A stretch of DNA of 64,000 nt from an uncultured Thermodesulfobacterium sp. (GTDB lineage Bacteria; Desulfobacterota; Thermodesulfobacteria; Thermodesulfobacteriales; Thermodesulfobacteriaceae), in NCBI GenBank assembly GCA_938091335.1, contig CALLJG010000005.1, forward strand, positions 124,001 through 188,000, read 5' to 3'. Each line of letters opens with the position of its first letter. Positions within the stretch are counted from its first letter, which is position 1. The notes beneath the pieces were generated by a model. It was not told where the DNA came from. It saw only the letters and a program-made list of their open reading frames with translations, and did no database searches. A program made the translations under genes and the position numbers. This document shows, one piece after another, positions 52,896-62,709 of the stretch.

Positions 52896-55800
52896 ATGAA
52901 AAAAATCTTAGCCTTAACTACTATCAACGACATGACAGCTTTCAGAGAAGCTGTTAACCAGATAAGAGAAGAATATGGTAATATTGTAGCAGTAAAGAAA
53001 ATTTATCTTGATGATTATGAAAATCCTGATATCTCCCTCGATGAACTTAGAGAAGAAATAGAAAACTCTCATATTGTGCTTATTGACATAAGAGGAGATA
53101 ATAGATTAAGTCGTGAACTTCACCTTCTCCTTGAAGGAAAAGAAAAAACAGTGGTTGTTTTGGTTGCAAGTGGACAACACATCTGGAAACTGTTAAAAAT
53201 GGGAAAATTTAAAGGTGAGATGATCTTTAAAGGCGAAGAAAAAGAATTTAATCTTCAAACTTATCTTAAAGAGAAGAAATTCTCAGAGTTAACAGAAAAA
53301 CTTGGCAAAATCCTTCCTTTCGGAATATTAAAAGATATGCGGAACTGGGTTTTAGCTCAGCAATATTATAATGAAGGAGATACAGAAAATATAAAGAGTC
53401 TTATTCTTCTGCTTCTGAAGGAATATGCAGGAGTTGAGGGAATAGGTAAAATTCCACCACCACGAACTTTCGAGTATAGAATATACTTACCAAAAAGAGG
53501 CTTTTTTTATGACATAGATGAATTTAAAAAAGCTCTTCCCTACAATCCTGAAAAGCAAACAGTGGCTGTTTTAATGTATGGTGGCATGCACTTCAATGAA
53601 TGTAAAGTAGTGGCAGATTCAATTTTCAAATATTTGCATAATGATGTAAACTTGGTTTTTATAGTATCAAAGGTTCAGTACAATATTAAAGCCCTTTTCA
53701 AATATTTAAAAAATCTTAAAGTGGACCTACTTCTGAATTTACAATACTTTAGAATTCATGGAGGTCCCTATGGAGGAGATCCGGAGCCAACTTACGAACT
53801 TCTAAAGGAATTGGGTGTTCCTCTCCTGATAGGCCTTAGGTCATCATCTACTGATTTAGAAAAATGGAGACTTAGCAAAGAAGGATTAAATCCAATAGAG
53901 ATTGTAATAGGTGTAACTTTACCAGAACTTGATGGAGCAATTGAACCTATTTTTATCTCTGGGTTACAAAGTTTTGATGATACCATGATAGGGAAAATAA
54001 AAGAACCAAAAGCATTAGAGGATAGAGTAGAAAAATTGGCAAAAAGGATTAAAAATTGGATCACTCTAAGAAAAATTCCAAATGAGAAAAAAAGAATTGC
54101 TATTCTAACCTACAACTATCCACCAGGAGAGGAAAACTTAGCCAGTGCTGGTTACCTGGATGTTTTTGAAAGTTTAAAAATATTTTTAGAAAAATTAAAA
54201 GAAAGAGGCTATAAATTAGAAAAATCATTCATTAATGTTAAAGAACTCTTTTTATCCAATGCAATATTTAATAGTCCTAAGTATACAGATAAGACACCTT
54301 CAATTAAGATACCCATTTCCGAGTATATCTCTTGGTTTAATAATCTTCCTGAAACTGTGCAAAAAAATATAATAAAACATTGGGGAGAGCCTCCAGGAAA
54401 GATAATGGTTGATAAAGAGGGCAATATTCTAATTCCAGGGGTATATTTAGGAAATATCTTTATAGGCATTCAGCCATCAAGAGGTGTTCATGAGGATATT
54501 GATAAAGCCTATCATGACAAAGAATTTCCGCCCCATCATCAATATTTAGCATACTATTTTTTCTTAGAGAAAGTTTTTCAAGCTCACGCAATAATACACT
54601 TTGGGATGCATGGAACTTTGGAATTTACTAAAGGTAAAGAGATTGCCCTTTCCTCAGAATGTTTTCCAGATATCCTTATTGGAAATATGCCACATATTTA
54701 TTATTACTGGATTGGAAATCCATCGGAGTCAACAATTGCTAAGAGACGTTCTTATGCCGTTTGTATTTCCCATGCATCTCCGCCAATGAAAACTTCGGGA
54801 CTTTATGAAAAATACATAATTTTAGAAGATTTACTGAATCAATATGAAGAAAACGCGGATGAAAAGACCTTGGAAGTTATTAGAGAAATTGCATTTGAAT
54901 TGCATTTACCCTCAGATGTCTCTGAAATAAGAAAAGAACTATACAGAATAAAAAGAAGACTTATTCCTTATGGATTACATGTAATGGATAAAAAATTAGG
55001 GGAAGAAGAAATTGTTGACTATCTTCTTGGTGTTTTACGAATTGACCGTGAATTTCCCTCAATTCTTAAACTAGTAGCAAATTATTATGGGCTTAATTGG
55101 AATAAAGTAAAGGAAAGTAAATTAGCCAATGAAATAGAGACAAAAGCAAAGGAAGTTATAAGAGAATTGCTTAAAAATAATAAAATCAATTGGCTACCAA
55201 AGGAATATCAAAAATTTGTTAGAAAGATTATAGAAAATATTTATCAATCATCAGAAAGTGACACTCTGTTACTCGCATTAGAGGGAAAATATATATTCCC
55301 AGCACGGGCAGGTGATCCTATTAGAGATCCTGAAGTTTATCCCTCTGGTAGAGGCATGTATGCCTTTGATCCAAGACTTATTCCAACTATTGCAGCAGAG
55401 GTGAGGGGGAGGAAAGCTGCTGATTTATTAATTGAGTCTTATTTAAAAAAATACGGAAAATACCCAGAGAGTGTTGGGATTATTCTTTGGGGATTTGAAA
55501 CCATGAAAACTGGCGGCGATACAATTGCTACAATCCTCTCTTTACTTGGAGCAAGGATAAAACATAAAAAAAATCCTTGGTTAAAAGAAATAGAAATTAT
55601 TCCCTTAGAGGAATTAAATAGACCAAGAATAGATGTTTTAATAACAATATGTGGAATTTTTAGGGATACCTTTGGTACCCATATTGACTTGATAAATAGA
55701 ACTATAAAAATGGTTGCAGAATTAAATGAACCACCTGAAAAGAATTTCGTTAGGAAACATTTTCTTAAACTAAAAGATAAATTGGATGATTATGCTCTTG

Positions 55801-56525
55801 CAAGAATTTTTGGTCCCTCTCCAACAGAGTATGCTACCTCTATGAGAACATTGGTTGAAAGTAGCGCCTGGAAAGATGAAAGTGATTTAGTAAAAAGTTA
55901 TGAGGAAAGCATGTGTTATGCTTATTTTAAGGGAAAAATAGAAAAAAATGAAAAAGCTTTTTCGAATTTAATTAAATTAATTGATATCGTAGCTCAGGAA
56001 AGAGATAACACTGAATATGAGGTCACAGACTTGGATCATTATTATGAATTTTTAGGAGGTTTATCCAGAACTGTTCAAGATAAGAAGGGACAAAAAGCTG
56101 AAATTATGGTTATAGACTCTACGGAAGAAGATGTTGTTGCAGAAGATTTAAAATTAGCCATAGAAAGAGCTGTTAGAACAAGAATCCTTAATCCTAAATG
56201 GATAGAGGGAATGTTAAAGCATGATTTTCATGGTGCAAAAAAAATAAAAGATAGAGTTGAATATCTTCTTGGTTTTGCTGCAACCACTGGAAAAGTTGAA
56301 AATTGGATATTTGATGATATAGCAGATAAGTTTATTTTTAACGATGATATGAGGAATAAACTTTATCAAAATAATCCATATGCTACAATGAAAATGGCTG
56401 AGCTTTTGTTTGAATCTGCAAAGAGGGGTTATTGGATAGTGGATAAAGAGAAAATGGATAAATTATTACAGTTAATAATGAATACTGAAGAAGATATCAT
56501 GGATGAGGATAAAGTTTTAAAGTAG
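52896..56525 (+). CDS. CobN/BchH/HmuS-family chelatase large subunit
   Basis: This 1209-residue protein matches the large, porphyrin-binding subunit of class I chelatases. The family core is clear: HFGMHGTLEFTKGKEIALS (residues 568-586) is the HxGxHGTLE..PGK motif, followed by CFPDILIGNMPHIYYY and TIAKRRSYAVCISH. The C-terminus ends with the NNPYATMKMAELLFESAKRG module. Homologues insert Co2+ (CobN) or Mg2+ (BchH), or strip iron from haem (HmuS of Bacteroidetes hmu operons). The context (TonB receptor, haem/B12-type ABC importer, ChlI and ChlD) suggests metal insertion into or removal from an imported tetrapyrrole. No signal peptide, so cytoplasmic. Confidence 0.9.
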   Translation: MKKILALTTINDMTAFREAVNQIREEYGNIVAVKKIYLDDYENPDISLDELREEIENSHIVLIDIRGDNRLSRELHLLLEGKEKTVVVLVASGQHIWKLLKMGKFKGEMIFKGEEKEFNLQTYLKEKKFSELTEKLGKILPFGILKDMRNWVLAQQYYNEGDTENIKSLILLLLKEYAGVEGIGKIPPPRTFEYRIYLPKRGFFYDIDEFKKALPYNPEKQTVAVLMYGGMHFNECKVVADSIFKYLHNDVNLVFIVSKVQYNIKALFKYLKNLKVDLLLNLQYFRIHGGPYGGDPEPTYELLKELGVPLLIGLRSSSTDLEKWRLSKEGLNPIEIVIGVTLPELDGAIEPIFISGLQSFDDTMIGKIKEPKALEDRVEKLAKRIKNWITLRKIPNEKKRIAILTYNYPPGEENLASAGYLDVFESLKIFLEKLKERGYKLEKSFINVKELFLSNAIFNSPKYTDKTPSIKIPISEYISWFNNLPETVQKNIIKHWGEPPGKIMVDKEGNILIPGVYLGNIFIGIQPSRGVHEDIDKAYHDKEFPPHHQYLAYYFFLEKVFQAHAIIHFGMHGTLEFTKGKEIALSSECFPDILIGNMPHIYYYWIGNPSESTIAKRRSYAVCISHASPPMKTSGLYEKYIILEDLLNQYEENADEKTLEVIREIAFELHLPSDVSEIRKELYRIKRRLIPYGLHVMDKKLGEEEIVDYLLGVLRIDREFPSILKLVANYYGLNWNKVKESKLANEIETKAKEVIRELLKNNKINWLPKEYQKFVRKIIENIYQSSESDTLLLALEGKYIFPARAGDPIRDPEVYPSGRGMYAFDPRLIPTIAAEVRGRKAADLLIESYLKKYGKYPESVGIILWGFETMKTGGDTIATILSLLGARIKHKKNPWLKEIEIIPLEELNRPRIDVLITICGIFRDTFGTHIDLINRTIKMVAELNEPPEKNFVRKHFLKLKDKLDDYALARIFGPSPTEYATSMRTLVESSAWKDESDLVKSYEESMCYAYFKGKIEKNEKAFSNLIKLIDIVAQERDNTEYEVTDLDHYYEFLGGLSRTVQDKKGQKAEIMVIDSTEEDVVAEDLKLAIERAVRTRILNPKWIEGMLKHDFHGAKKIKDRVEYLLGFAATTGKVENWIFDDIADKFIFNDDMRNKLYQNNPYATMKMAELLFESAKRGYWIVDKEKMDKLLQLIMNTEEDIMDEDKVLK

Positions 56526-56551
56526 GATCAAAGGCACAAAGGAGAAGAATC

Positions 56552-57550
56552 ATGCATAATAGGTTTAGGAATCTATCAATAATGATCATACTTAATTTGA
56601 TTCTTATAGCAGAAATTACTCATGCTTCTAGTATTAATCTAACTGACAAATTAAATAGAAAAATTAGCATAAACATTCCAGTAAATAGGGCTGTTATTGT
56701 AATAACTTATGAACTTATTCCAGCTTTAAATTTATGGGAACAAGTTGTGGGTGTTTCAAGATGGGCTGAAGAAGAATGCGGGCTTTATAAAGCAATTGTT
56801 AAAGAAAATCCTTCTTTTAGAAGACCATTGGTTGGTGGAGGAATGGATATAAATGTTGAAGCTGTACTTAAGCTTAAGCCTGATGTAGTAATTACATGGA
56901 CATATGTTCCTGATACAATAAGATTTCTTGAAAGTAAAGGAATAAAAGTAATAGGGATATGGCCAGAAAATCTTACTGAACTTTACAAAGATATAAGATT
57001 GCATGGAATGCTTTTTGGTAAGGAAAAAAGAGCAGAGGAAGTAATTAAAGAAATGGAAAAGATGTTAAATTTTATAAGAAATAGAGTCAGCAAAATTTCG
57101 CTAGAAAAGAGAAAAAAAGTAATTCATGTTGTAAGTACTCCTACAAGAGTTTCAGGAAAATTAGTAATAACAAATGATATTATAAAGATTGCAGGAGCAA
57201 TTAATATTGCAGAAGAAATAAATAAGAACTATATGGATGTATCAGTAGAAAAAATAGTTCAATGGAATCCTGATGTGATATTCATATGGGGCTCTGCTAG
57301 ATATGATGAGTCATGGTTTTATAACAACTCTCAATTTAGGTTTATAAAAGCAGTCAAAAAAAGACAAATCTATAAGCTACCCAAGTGGTCTACATGATCA
57401 CCTCGAGTTGCACCTATTGCCCTTTATATGGCAATGAAAATTTATCCTGAGGTATTTAAAGATATAAATTTTGAAAAAATGGTTGATAATTTTTATAAAA
57501 AGGTATTTGGGATCTCCTATTATAAAGTTAGACAATATGAAGAATATTAA
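56552..57550 (+). pseudogene. FecB/BtuF-type periplasmic binding protein interrupted by an in-frame TGA
   Basis: The frame from the ATG (AGGAGAAG ribosome binding site, signal peptide IMIILNLILIAEITHA) encodes a class III solute-binding protein for siderophore, haem or cobalamin. It runs 281 residues to a TGA at 57395-57397 in KLPKWST-stop-SPRVAPIALY, and the same frame then continues for 50 residues to TAA at 57548-57550. In relatives a tryptophan is usual at this place (WSTWSPR), so TGG to TGA is the simplest explanation. The tail has the conserved C-terminal helix. Either the gene is broken, or the TGA is read through, or this is a sequence error. The normal 3' end overlaps the permease start. 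Confidence 0.8.
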
Positions 57551-58538
57551 AGCAATAATAATACTTCTTTCTCCATTTTTAGTTGCATGGTTTGCACTTT
57601 TTTTTGGTGCTTACGGTGTTAGTCCTTTTATGGTAATAAAAATACTTTTAAATGAAAGTTTTCATATTTTTGATGTTGGTGAGAGTGCAGAGAAAGCCAT
57701 AATTATTGATATAAGACTTCCAAGGGTTCTTCTTGCAGGAATTGTTGGTGCAGCTCTTTCATGTTCAGGTGTAACGCTTCAGGGAATATTTCGTAATCCT
57801 CTTGTTGATCCTTTTATACTTGGTATTTCAGCAGGTGCAGCCTTTGGATGTGCTATAACAATTGGATTTTTAAGTTTTCTTCCCCTTCAGTTTACAGCCT
57901 TTATTTTTGGAGTCACTGCTGTGATAATTGCTTATGGAGTAGCAAGGATTCAAGGAGAGATTTCTCGGCTTCAACTGATTTTAGCAGGAATAATTGTATC
58001 AGCCTTTTTTACAGCAATGGTATCAATAGTTAAGTTTCTAGTTGATCCTCATAAACTTCAAAATATTATTTATTGGCTTATGGGAAGTTTTAGTCTTGCA
58101 GACTGGAGAGCTGTAAAAGTGGCATCAATAGGATTTTTTGCAGGTGTAATACCCATTTTTCTTATGCGTTGGAGACTTAATGTAATGAGTATGGGAGAAG
58201 ATGAGGCTAAGGTACTGGGAGTAAATGTAAAAAGGGAGAGGTTGCTTTTCATTGGGTTTTCTACCTTTGCAGTTGCGGTAGCTACTTCCTTATGTGGAAT
58301 TATTGGATGGGTTGGTCTTATAGTTCCACATCTTGTAAGAATGCTTATAGGACCAGACCATAGAAGTCTTGTTCCTTTAAGTATATCAGCAGGTGCAGCC
58401 TTTATGATAGCTGCAGATACTGTTTCAAGAACTCTTACAAGTTTTGACATACCGGTTGGCATAATTACTGCTTTAACTGGGGCACCATTTTTTATATACC
58501 TTATGAAACGTGGCGGAAAAGAAGCTTGGGTTAAATAA
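57537..58538 (+). CDS. FecCD-family ABC transporter permease
   Basis: This 333-residue permease (from the ATG at 57537) has about ten membrane helices and the BtuC/FecCD signatures: RLPRVLLAGIVGAALSCSGV, LQGIFRNPLVDPFILGISAG and IGWVGLIVPHLVRMLIGPDH. It would move a metal chelate, haem or cobamide into the cytoplasm. The frame extends to 57471, but the ATG at 57537 lies inside the 3' end of the binding-protein gene, as is usual for such operons. Its stop overlaps the ATPase start (TAATG). Confidence 0.93.
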   Translation: MKNIKAIIILLSPFLVAWFALFFGAYGVSPFMVIKILLNESFHIFDVGESAEKAIIIDIRLPRVLLAGIVGAALSCSGVTLQGIFRNPLVDPFILGISAGAAFGCAITIGFLSFLPLQFTAFIFGVTAVIIAYGVARIQGEISRLQLILAGIIVSAFFTAMVSIVKFLVDPHKLQNIIYWLMGSFSLADWRAVKVASIGFFAGVIPIFLMRWRLNVMSMGEDEAKVLGVNVKRERLLFIGFSTFAVAVATSLCGIIGWVGLIVPHLVRMLIGPDHRSLVPLSISAGAAFMIAADTVSRTLTSFDIPVGIITALTGAPFFIYLMKRGGKEAWVK

Positions 58539-59308
58539 TGTTAAGTATAAAAAATTTACATTTTAAACAAAAAGACTCAAAAGAAGAAATTCTTAAAGGT
58601 ATTAGTTTTGATGCTCAAAGAGGTAATATTACAACTATTCTTGGTCCTAATGGTTCTGGCAAAACAACTCTTTTTAAATGTATTGCTGGATTATGGGAGC
58701 CTTTAAAAGGAGAAATTCTTTTTGATGGAAATTCTATTGTGAAGCTATCCTTTAGAAAGAGAGCAAAAATTTTTGCAGTTGTTCCACAAGAACATGAACC
58801 ACCTTTTGCATATTCAGTCATTGATGTGGTTTTGATGGGAAGAGCAGGTCATATAGGAATCTTTTCTATGCCAGGGAAAAAAGATTATGAAATAGCTAAG
58901 GAAGCTTTAAAAATAGTAGAAATTGAGCATTTAAGTGAGAGAGCTTATACACAAATTAGTGGTGGAGAACGTCAGCTTACACTTATTGCTAGAGCTCTTG
59001 CACAAGAAACACCTGTTATGCTTCTTGATGAACCTACAAGTCACCTTGATTTTAGGAACCAAATAAATATCCTAAAAAAGATTAAAGAGATTGCTACAAA
59101 AAAGGGTCTCATAGTTTTAATGACCCTTCATGATCCAAATCTTGCAAGCCTTTTTTCAGATAAGGTAGTAGTTATAAACTCTGGAACAAAGATAGCAGAA
59201 GGAAGACCAGAAGAAATTATTTCAGAGGAGCTAATAAGAAGAGTTTATAATGTAGAAGTAATTATCAGTAAAATTAATGAAAAAAGTATTATATATCCTG
59301 TAATTTAA
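58538..59308 (+). CDS. FecE/BtuD/HmuV-type ABC transporter ATPase
   Basis: This 256-residue ATPase has Walker A LGPNGSGKTT, the Q-loop VPQEHEPPFAYSV, signature ISGGERQLTLIARAL, Walker B PVMLLDEPTSHLD and H-loop TLHDP. The HLD(F) ending is typical of the iron-chelate/cobalamin/haem importer class. It overlaps the permease by 1 nt. Confidence 0.94.
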   Translation: MLSIKNLHFKQKDSKEEILKGISFDAQRGNITTILGPNGSGKTTLFKCIAGLWEPLKGEILFDGNSIVKLSFRKRAKIFAVVPQEHEPPFAYSVIDVVLMGRAGHIGIFSMPGKKDYEIAKEALKIVEIEHLSERAYTQISGGERQLTLIARALAQETPVMLLDEPTSHLDFRNQINILKKIKEIATKKGLIVLMTLHDPNLASLFSDKVVVINSGTKIAEGRPEEIISEELIRRVYNVEVIISKINEKSIIYPVI

Positions 59309-59321
59309 AGGAGGCGATCAT

Positions 59322-59716
59322 ATGTTTAACTTTACAGCAATTGTATGGCAAAATTATTATAACATGCTTCTTAAGGCATCAAAAAATATAAAAGATTTTA
59401 ATATTAATTTATACTCTGCAAGAGTTCTTGAAAAAGAGCCTCAATTACTGAAGAAAATAGAAAATTTTTTGAAGAACATAATCCCTGGGCACTTGAAGAG
59501 ATAGCAAGAAGACTAATTGAGGCTATGGAAAGAGGTTTATGGAGTCCTGCAGATGATGTAAAAGAGGCATTAAAGGAACTCTATCTTGAAATTGAAGGCT
59601 GGATTGAGGAAAGGATGAGTGAGGTAAAAGGAGATTTTCAAGGAGGAAGCATAGATATTTTAACAGCAGAAGAGGTAAAGTTCTGGAAACAAAAGATGGA
59701 GGAGATTTTAAAATGA
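59322..59716 (+). pseudogene. Shrunken, frameshifted second CobN (N- and C-terminal pieces only)
   Basis: AGGAGG precedes the ATG. The first frame gives FTAIVWQNYYNMLLKASKNI and LYSARVLEKEP, which resemble the N-terminus of CobN-type proteins, and ends at 59504. A run of six T at 59465-59470 is where the frame is lost: with one more T, the protein continues as FFEEHNPWALEEIARRLI and AMERGLWSPADDVKEALKEL, and ends at 59716. That second part matches the C-terminal module of the CobN upstream. So about 1000 residues of the core are missing. Alternatives are a true small protein rescued by slippage on the T-run, or a sequence error. The 3' end overlaps chlI by 4 nt. Confidence 0.65.
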
Positions 59717-60723
59717 TATTTCCCTTTAGTGCTATTGTTGATCAGGAGGAGATGAAGCTTTCTCTAATTTTAAATGTTATTGACCCAAGTATTGGTGGAG
59801 TTTTAATTATGGGTGAAAAAGGAACTGCAAAATCAACAGCTGTAAGGGCATTGGCAGATTTGCTTCCTGAAATTGATGTAATAAAAGGCTGTAAATTTAG
59901 TTGCTCACCACAAGGACCTTTTTGTAGTGATTGTATTGAGAAAATTAAAAATAATGAAAAATTAGAAATTGAAAAAAAGAAGATGCGAGTGGTTGAGCTT
60001 CCGCTTGGTGTTACTGAAGACAGGGTGGTAGGAAGTCTTGATATTGAGCAAGCCATTAAAAAAGGAGAAAAGCATTTTCACCCAGGAATACTTGCAAATG
60101 CAAATAGAAACTTTCTGTATGTAGATGAGGTAAATCTTCTTGAAGACCATATTGTTGATCTTTTGCTTGACTCTGCTGCAATGGGAATAAATATAGTTGA
60201 AAGGGAAGGAATTTCCTTTGTCCATCCTGCAAGATTTATTCTTGTAGGAACAATGAACCCAGAAGAAGGAGAACTAAGACCACAACTTCTTGATAGATTT
60301 GGTTTATGTGTTCAGGTGAATTCAATAAGAGAAAAGTCCATGCGTGTTGAAATTTTGAAAAGAAAAGCAGAATTTGATGATGATCCAGAAGAATTTTACA
60401 AAAAATGGCAACCTTTCCAACAAGAACTTGTAGAAAAGATTATAAATGCTAAGGAGAAACTTAAAACTATACCTATTACTGATGAAGCAGTCTCAAAAGT
60501 TGTTGAAATCACTGCAGAACTAAATCTTGATGGTCACAGGGCTGATATTGTGATACTTAAAGCAGCAAGAGCCTATGCAGCATTTCTCAATAAAAAAGAA
60601 ATAACAAAAGATGAAATAAAAATGGTTGCACCATTAGCCTTAAAGCATAGACTAAAAAGGCTTCCTTTTGAAGATATATCAGAAGAAACTAAGAAATTAG
60701 ATGCAATACTTAAAAGAATATAA
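59713..60723 (+). CDS. Magnesium-chelatase subunit I-like AAA+ ATPase
   Basis: This 336-residue AAA+ protein has Walker A GEKGTAKS (residues 34-41), the BchI pattern [17 protein letters not shown], Walker [20 protein letters not shown], and sensor segment [19 protein letters not shown]. It carries four cysteines at residues 60, 64, 71 and 74, which could hold a metal or Fe-S cluster, as in several bacterial BchI-like proteins. It is the ATP-driven motor of a class I chelatase, working with ChlD and the CobN-like subunit upstream. It is directly followed by chlD. Confidence 0.9.
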   Translation: MIFPFSAIVDQEEMKLSLILNVIDPSIGGVLIMGEKGTAKSTAVRALADLLPEIDVIKGCKFSCSPQGPFCSDCIEKIKNNEKLEIEKKKMRVVELPLGVTEDRVVGSLDIEQAIKKGEKHFHPGILANANRNFLYVDEVNLLEDHIVDLLLDSAAMGINIVEREGISFVHPARFILVGTMNPEEGELRPQLLDRFGLCVQVNSIREKSMRVEILKRKAEFDDDPEEFYKKWQPFQQELVEKIINAKEKLKTIPITDEAVSKVVEITAELNLDGHRADIVILKAARAYAAFLNKKEITKDEIKMVAPLALKHRLKRLPFEDISEETKKLDAILKRI

Positions 60724-60724
60724 G

Positions 60725-62566
60725 ATGAATTTTATAAACTTTATCAATCAAGAAAATGCTAAACTTGCACTTTTACTTAATTTAATTGAACCACGCTGTG
60801 GAGGGGTTTTATTAATAGGAAAAAAAGGAACAGGAAAATCAACCCTTTTAAAAGCTTTTAAAGAGATTGTTAAAGTATTTAATCTCCCATTTGTTGAACT
60901 TCCTATAAATGTAACTGAGGAAGCTATTTTAGGTGGAATTGATATTGAAGCAACTATTAAGACTGGTGAAAAAAAATTTCAAAAAGGTATTCTTTCAAAA
61001 GCAAATGGAGGTTTTTTAGTTATAGAAGACATAAATCTTTTTCCTCAAGAGATTCTTTCAATTGTTTTTGAAGTTCAAGGAAGGACAGAAAATATTATTG
61101 AAAGAGAAGGATTTACTTTAAAGGAGCCTGCAAATTTCCAAATAATTGCAACAATGAATCCTGAAGAAGCTGATTTCTCATCTCATTTTCTTGATAGATT
61201 TGGCATGTGTATAATTATGGATGAAATCAAGGATAGAGTAAAAAAAGAAGAAATTATAAAATTAAATGTCTTAAATAGATCCGCCTTTAGCGATCAAAAT
61301 GAATTGATCAAAAAAATTAATTATTGTCAAAATTTTATCAAAGAAGTTAAACTCTCAGAAGAAATAAAAGAAGCAATTGCTGATACGGTTTTGAAAGAAA
61401 GAGTTTCTGGACATAGAGCTGATATTTATCTTTATTATGCTTCAAAGGCATATGCTGCCTATTTAAAAGAAAAAGCTGTAACTGAAGAACATGTAAAGGC
61501 TGTAGCTCCTCTTGTTTTAAATCACAGAAAAAAATACATAGAGCCAGAACGTGAAGAACAAAAGCTTGAGCTTAAGGATGAGAATAAGCATGAAGAGAAT
61601 AATTTTGATAATTTAGAAAATAATAAAAAAGAAAGAGACCAAAAACTTCCATCATCTAAAAATGAAGCACCTAATAATAGAAAATCTCAATGTATTCCAT
61701 CTACCGAAAAAGAAGAAGTTTTTCCAGTTGGAGAAATTTTTAAAGTGAAAAGATTTATCTTTAAAAGAGACAGATTAATAAGAGAGGCAACTGGAAGAAG
61801 AACAAAGACAAAAACAAAAACTACAGGTGGAAGATATATCAAAAGTGTTCTTAAGAAAAAGCCAGATATTGCGATTGATGCTACTTTAAGAGCAGCTGCA
61901 CCTTTTCAAAAAATTAGAGGAAGAAAAGAGCATCTTATTATTTTGGATGAAGACTTGAGATATAAAGAAAAGGAAAGAAAGATGAGTCATATAGTAATTT
62001 TTGTGGTTGACGGTTCAGGTTCAATGGGTGTTGAAAAAAGAATGACTACTGTAAAAGGAGCGATATTATCTCTTCTTATGGATTGTTATCAAAAAAGAGA
62101 CAAGGTCTCAATGATTGTATTTAGAAAAAATAAAGCAGAAATAGTTCTTCCAGTTACTTCTTCAGTAGAACTTGCAATGAAAAGACTTAAGGAGATACCC
62201 ACAGGTGGAAAAACACCTCTTTCTGCAGGACTTTTAGAGACTTATAATTTGATAAAAAGATTAAAACTAAAAGAACCAGAGGTTCGTTTTCTTGTTTTTA
62301 TTATTACTGACGGAAAAGCAAATGTTTCCATAAGTGGAAAACCAGTATTTGAAGAGCTCCAAACAATTTGCCTTAATTTTAGAAATTTACCATTTGTTGA
62401 TTTTATAGTTATTGATACAGAAAAGAAACAAAGTTTTATTAAGATGGATTTAGCTCTCAATCTTGCCCAATTGATTGGCGCTAAATATTTTCAAATGGAA
62501 GAACTAAAAAGTGATACAATTTTAAGTCTTGTAAATTTTTATAAAAATAATTACAAACCCCTTTAG
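60725..62566 (+). CDS. Magnesium-chelatase subunit D-like protein (AAA+ and VWA)
   Basis: This 613-residue protein (from the ATG at 60725) has an AAA+ domain with an intact Walker A (GKKGTGKST near residue 31) and a Walker B-like LVIEDINLFP. A charged, Lys/Glu/Asn-rich linker (about residues 280-350) follows, then a C-terminal von Willebrand A domain with MIDAS DGSGSMG (429-435). ChlD proteins link the ATPase ring to the porphyrin-binding subunit. The start 24 nt upstream (60701) overlaps chlI; the ATG just after the chlI stop begins the homologous region. It is the last gene of the cluster. Confidence 0.9.
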   Translation: MNFINFINQENAKLALLLNLIEPRCGGVLLIGKKGTGKSTLLKAFKEIVKVFNLPFVELPINVTEEAILGGIDIEATIKTGEKKFQKGILSKANGGFLVIEDINLFPQEILSIVFEVQGRTENIIEREGFTLKEPANFQIIATMNPEEADFSSHFLDRFGMCIIMDEIKDRVKKEEIIKLNVLNRSAFSDQNELIKKINYCQNFIKEVKLSEEIKEAIADTVLKERVSGHRADIYLYYASKAYAAYLKEKAVTEEHVKAVAPLVLNHRKKYIEPEREEQKLELKDENKHEENNFDNLENNKKERDQKLPSSKNEAPNNRKSQCIPSTEKEEVFPVGEIFKVKRFIFKRDRLIREATGRRTKTKTKTTGGRYIKSVLKKKPDIAIDATLRAAAPFQKIRGRKEHLIILDEDLRYKEKERKMSHIVIFVVDGSGSMGVEKRMTTVKGAILSLLMDCYQKRDKVSMIVFRKNKAEIVLPVTSSVELAMKRLKEIPTGGKTPLSAGLLETYNLIKRLKLKEPEVRFLVFIITDGKANVSISGKPVFEELQTICLNFRNLPFVDFIVIDTEKKQSFIKMDLALNLAQLIGAKYFQMEELKSDTILSLVNFYKNNYKPL

Positions 62567-62651
62567 AAGCCTAATTTTTAAAGTTCCTTTTGAGATCTTC
62601 ATCGTTGTTCATTCAGCTTTGACAAAATAACAAAGTGTAAAAAATAGGGGG

Positions 62652-62679
62652 TTGACATTTATATTGACCTAGTTATTGT
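62652..62679 (+). promoter_or_regulatory. Promoter of glnA
   Basis: Perfect TTGACA (62652-62657) with TATTGT (62674-62679) at 16 bp spacing. TGTAAT (62677-62682) at 19 bp is an alternative -10. A second TTGAC-like box follows at 62664. The start codon is at 62710 with an excellent AAGGAGG ribosome binding site. Confidence 0.5.
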
Positions 62680-62709
62680 AATGTTTTTAAATAATTAAGG
62701 AGGTTTTAT

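Noticed and set aside
57395-57397. TGA as a selenocysteine codon
   Set aside because: Relatives have tryptophan here by my recollection, no catalytic Cys/Sec is expected in a binding protein, and no SECIS-like hairpin is evident just downstream.
58070-58462. Minus-strand 130-codon open frame
   Set aside because: Antisense to the FecCD permease, which has clear family motifs; no ribosome binding site or homology seen.
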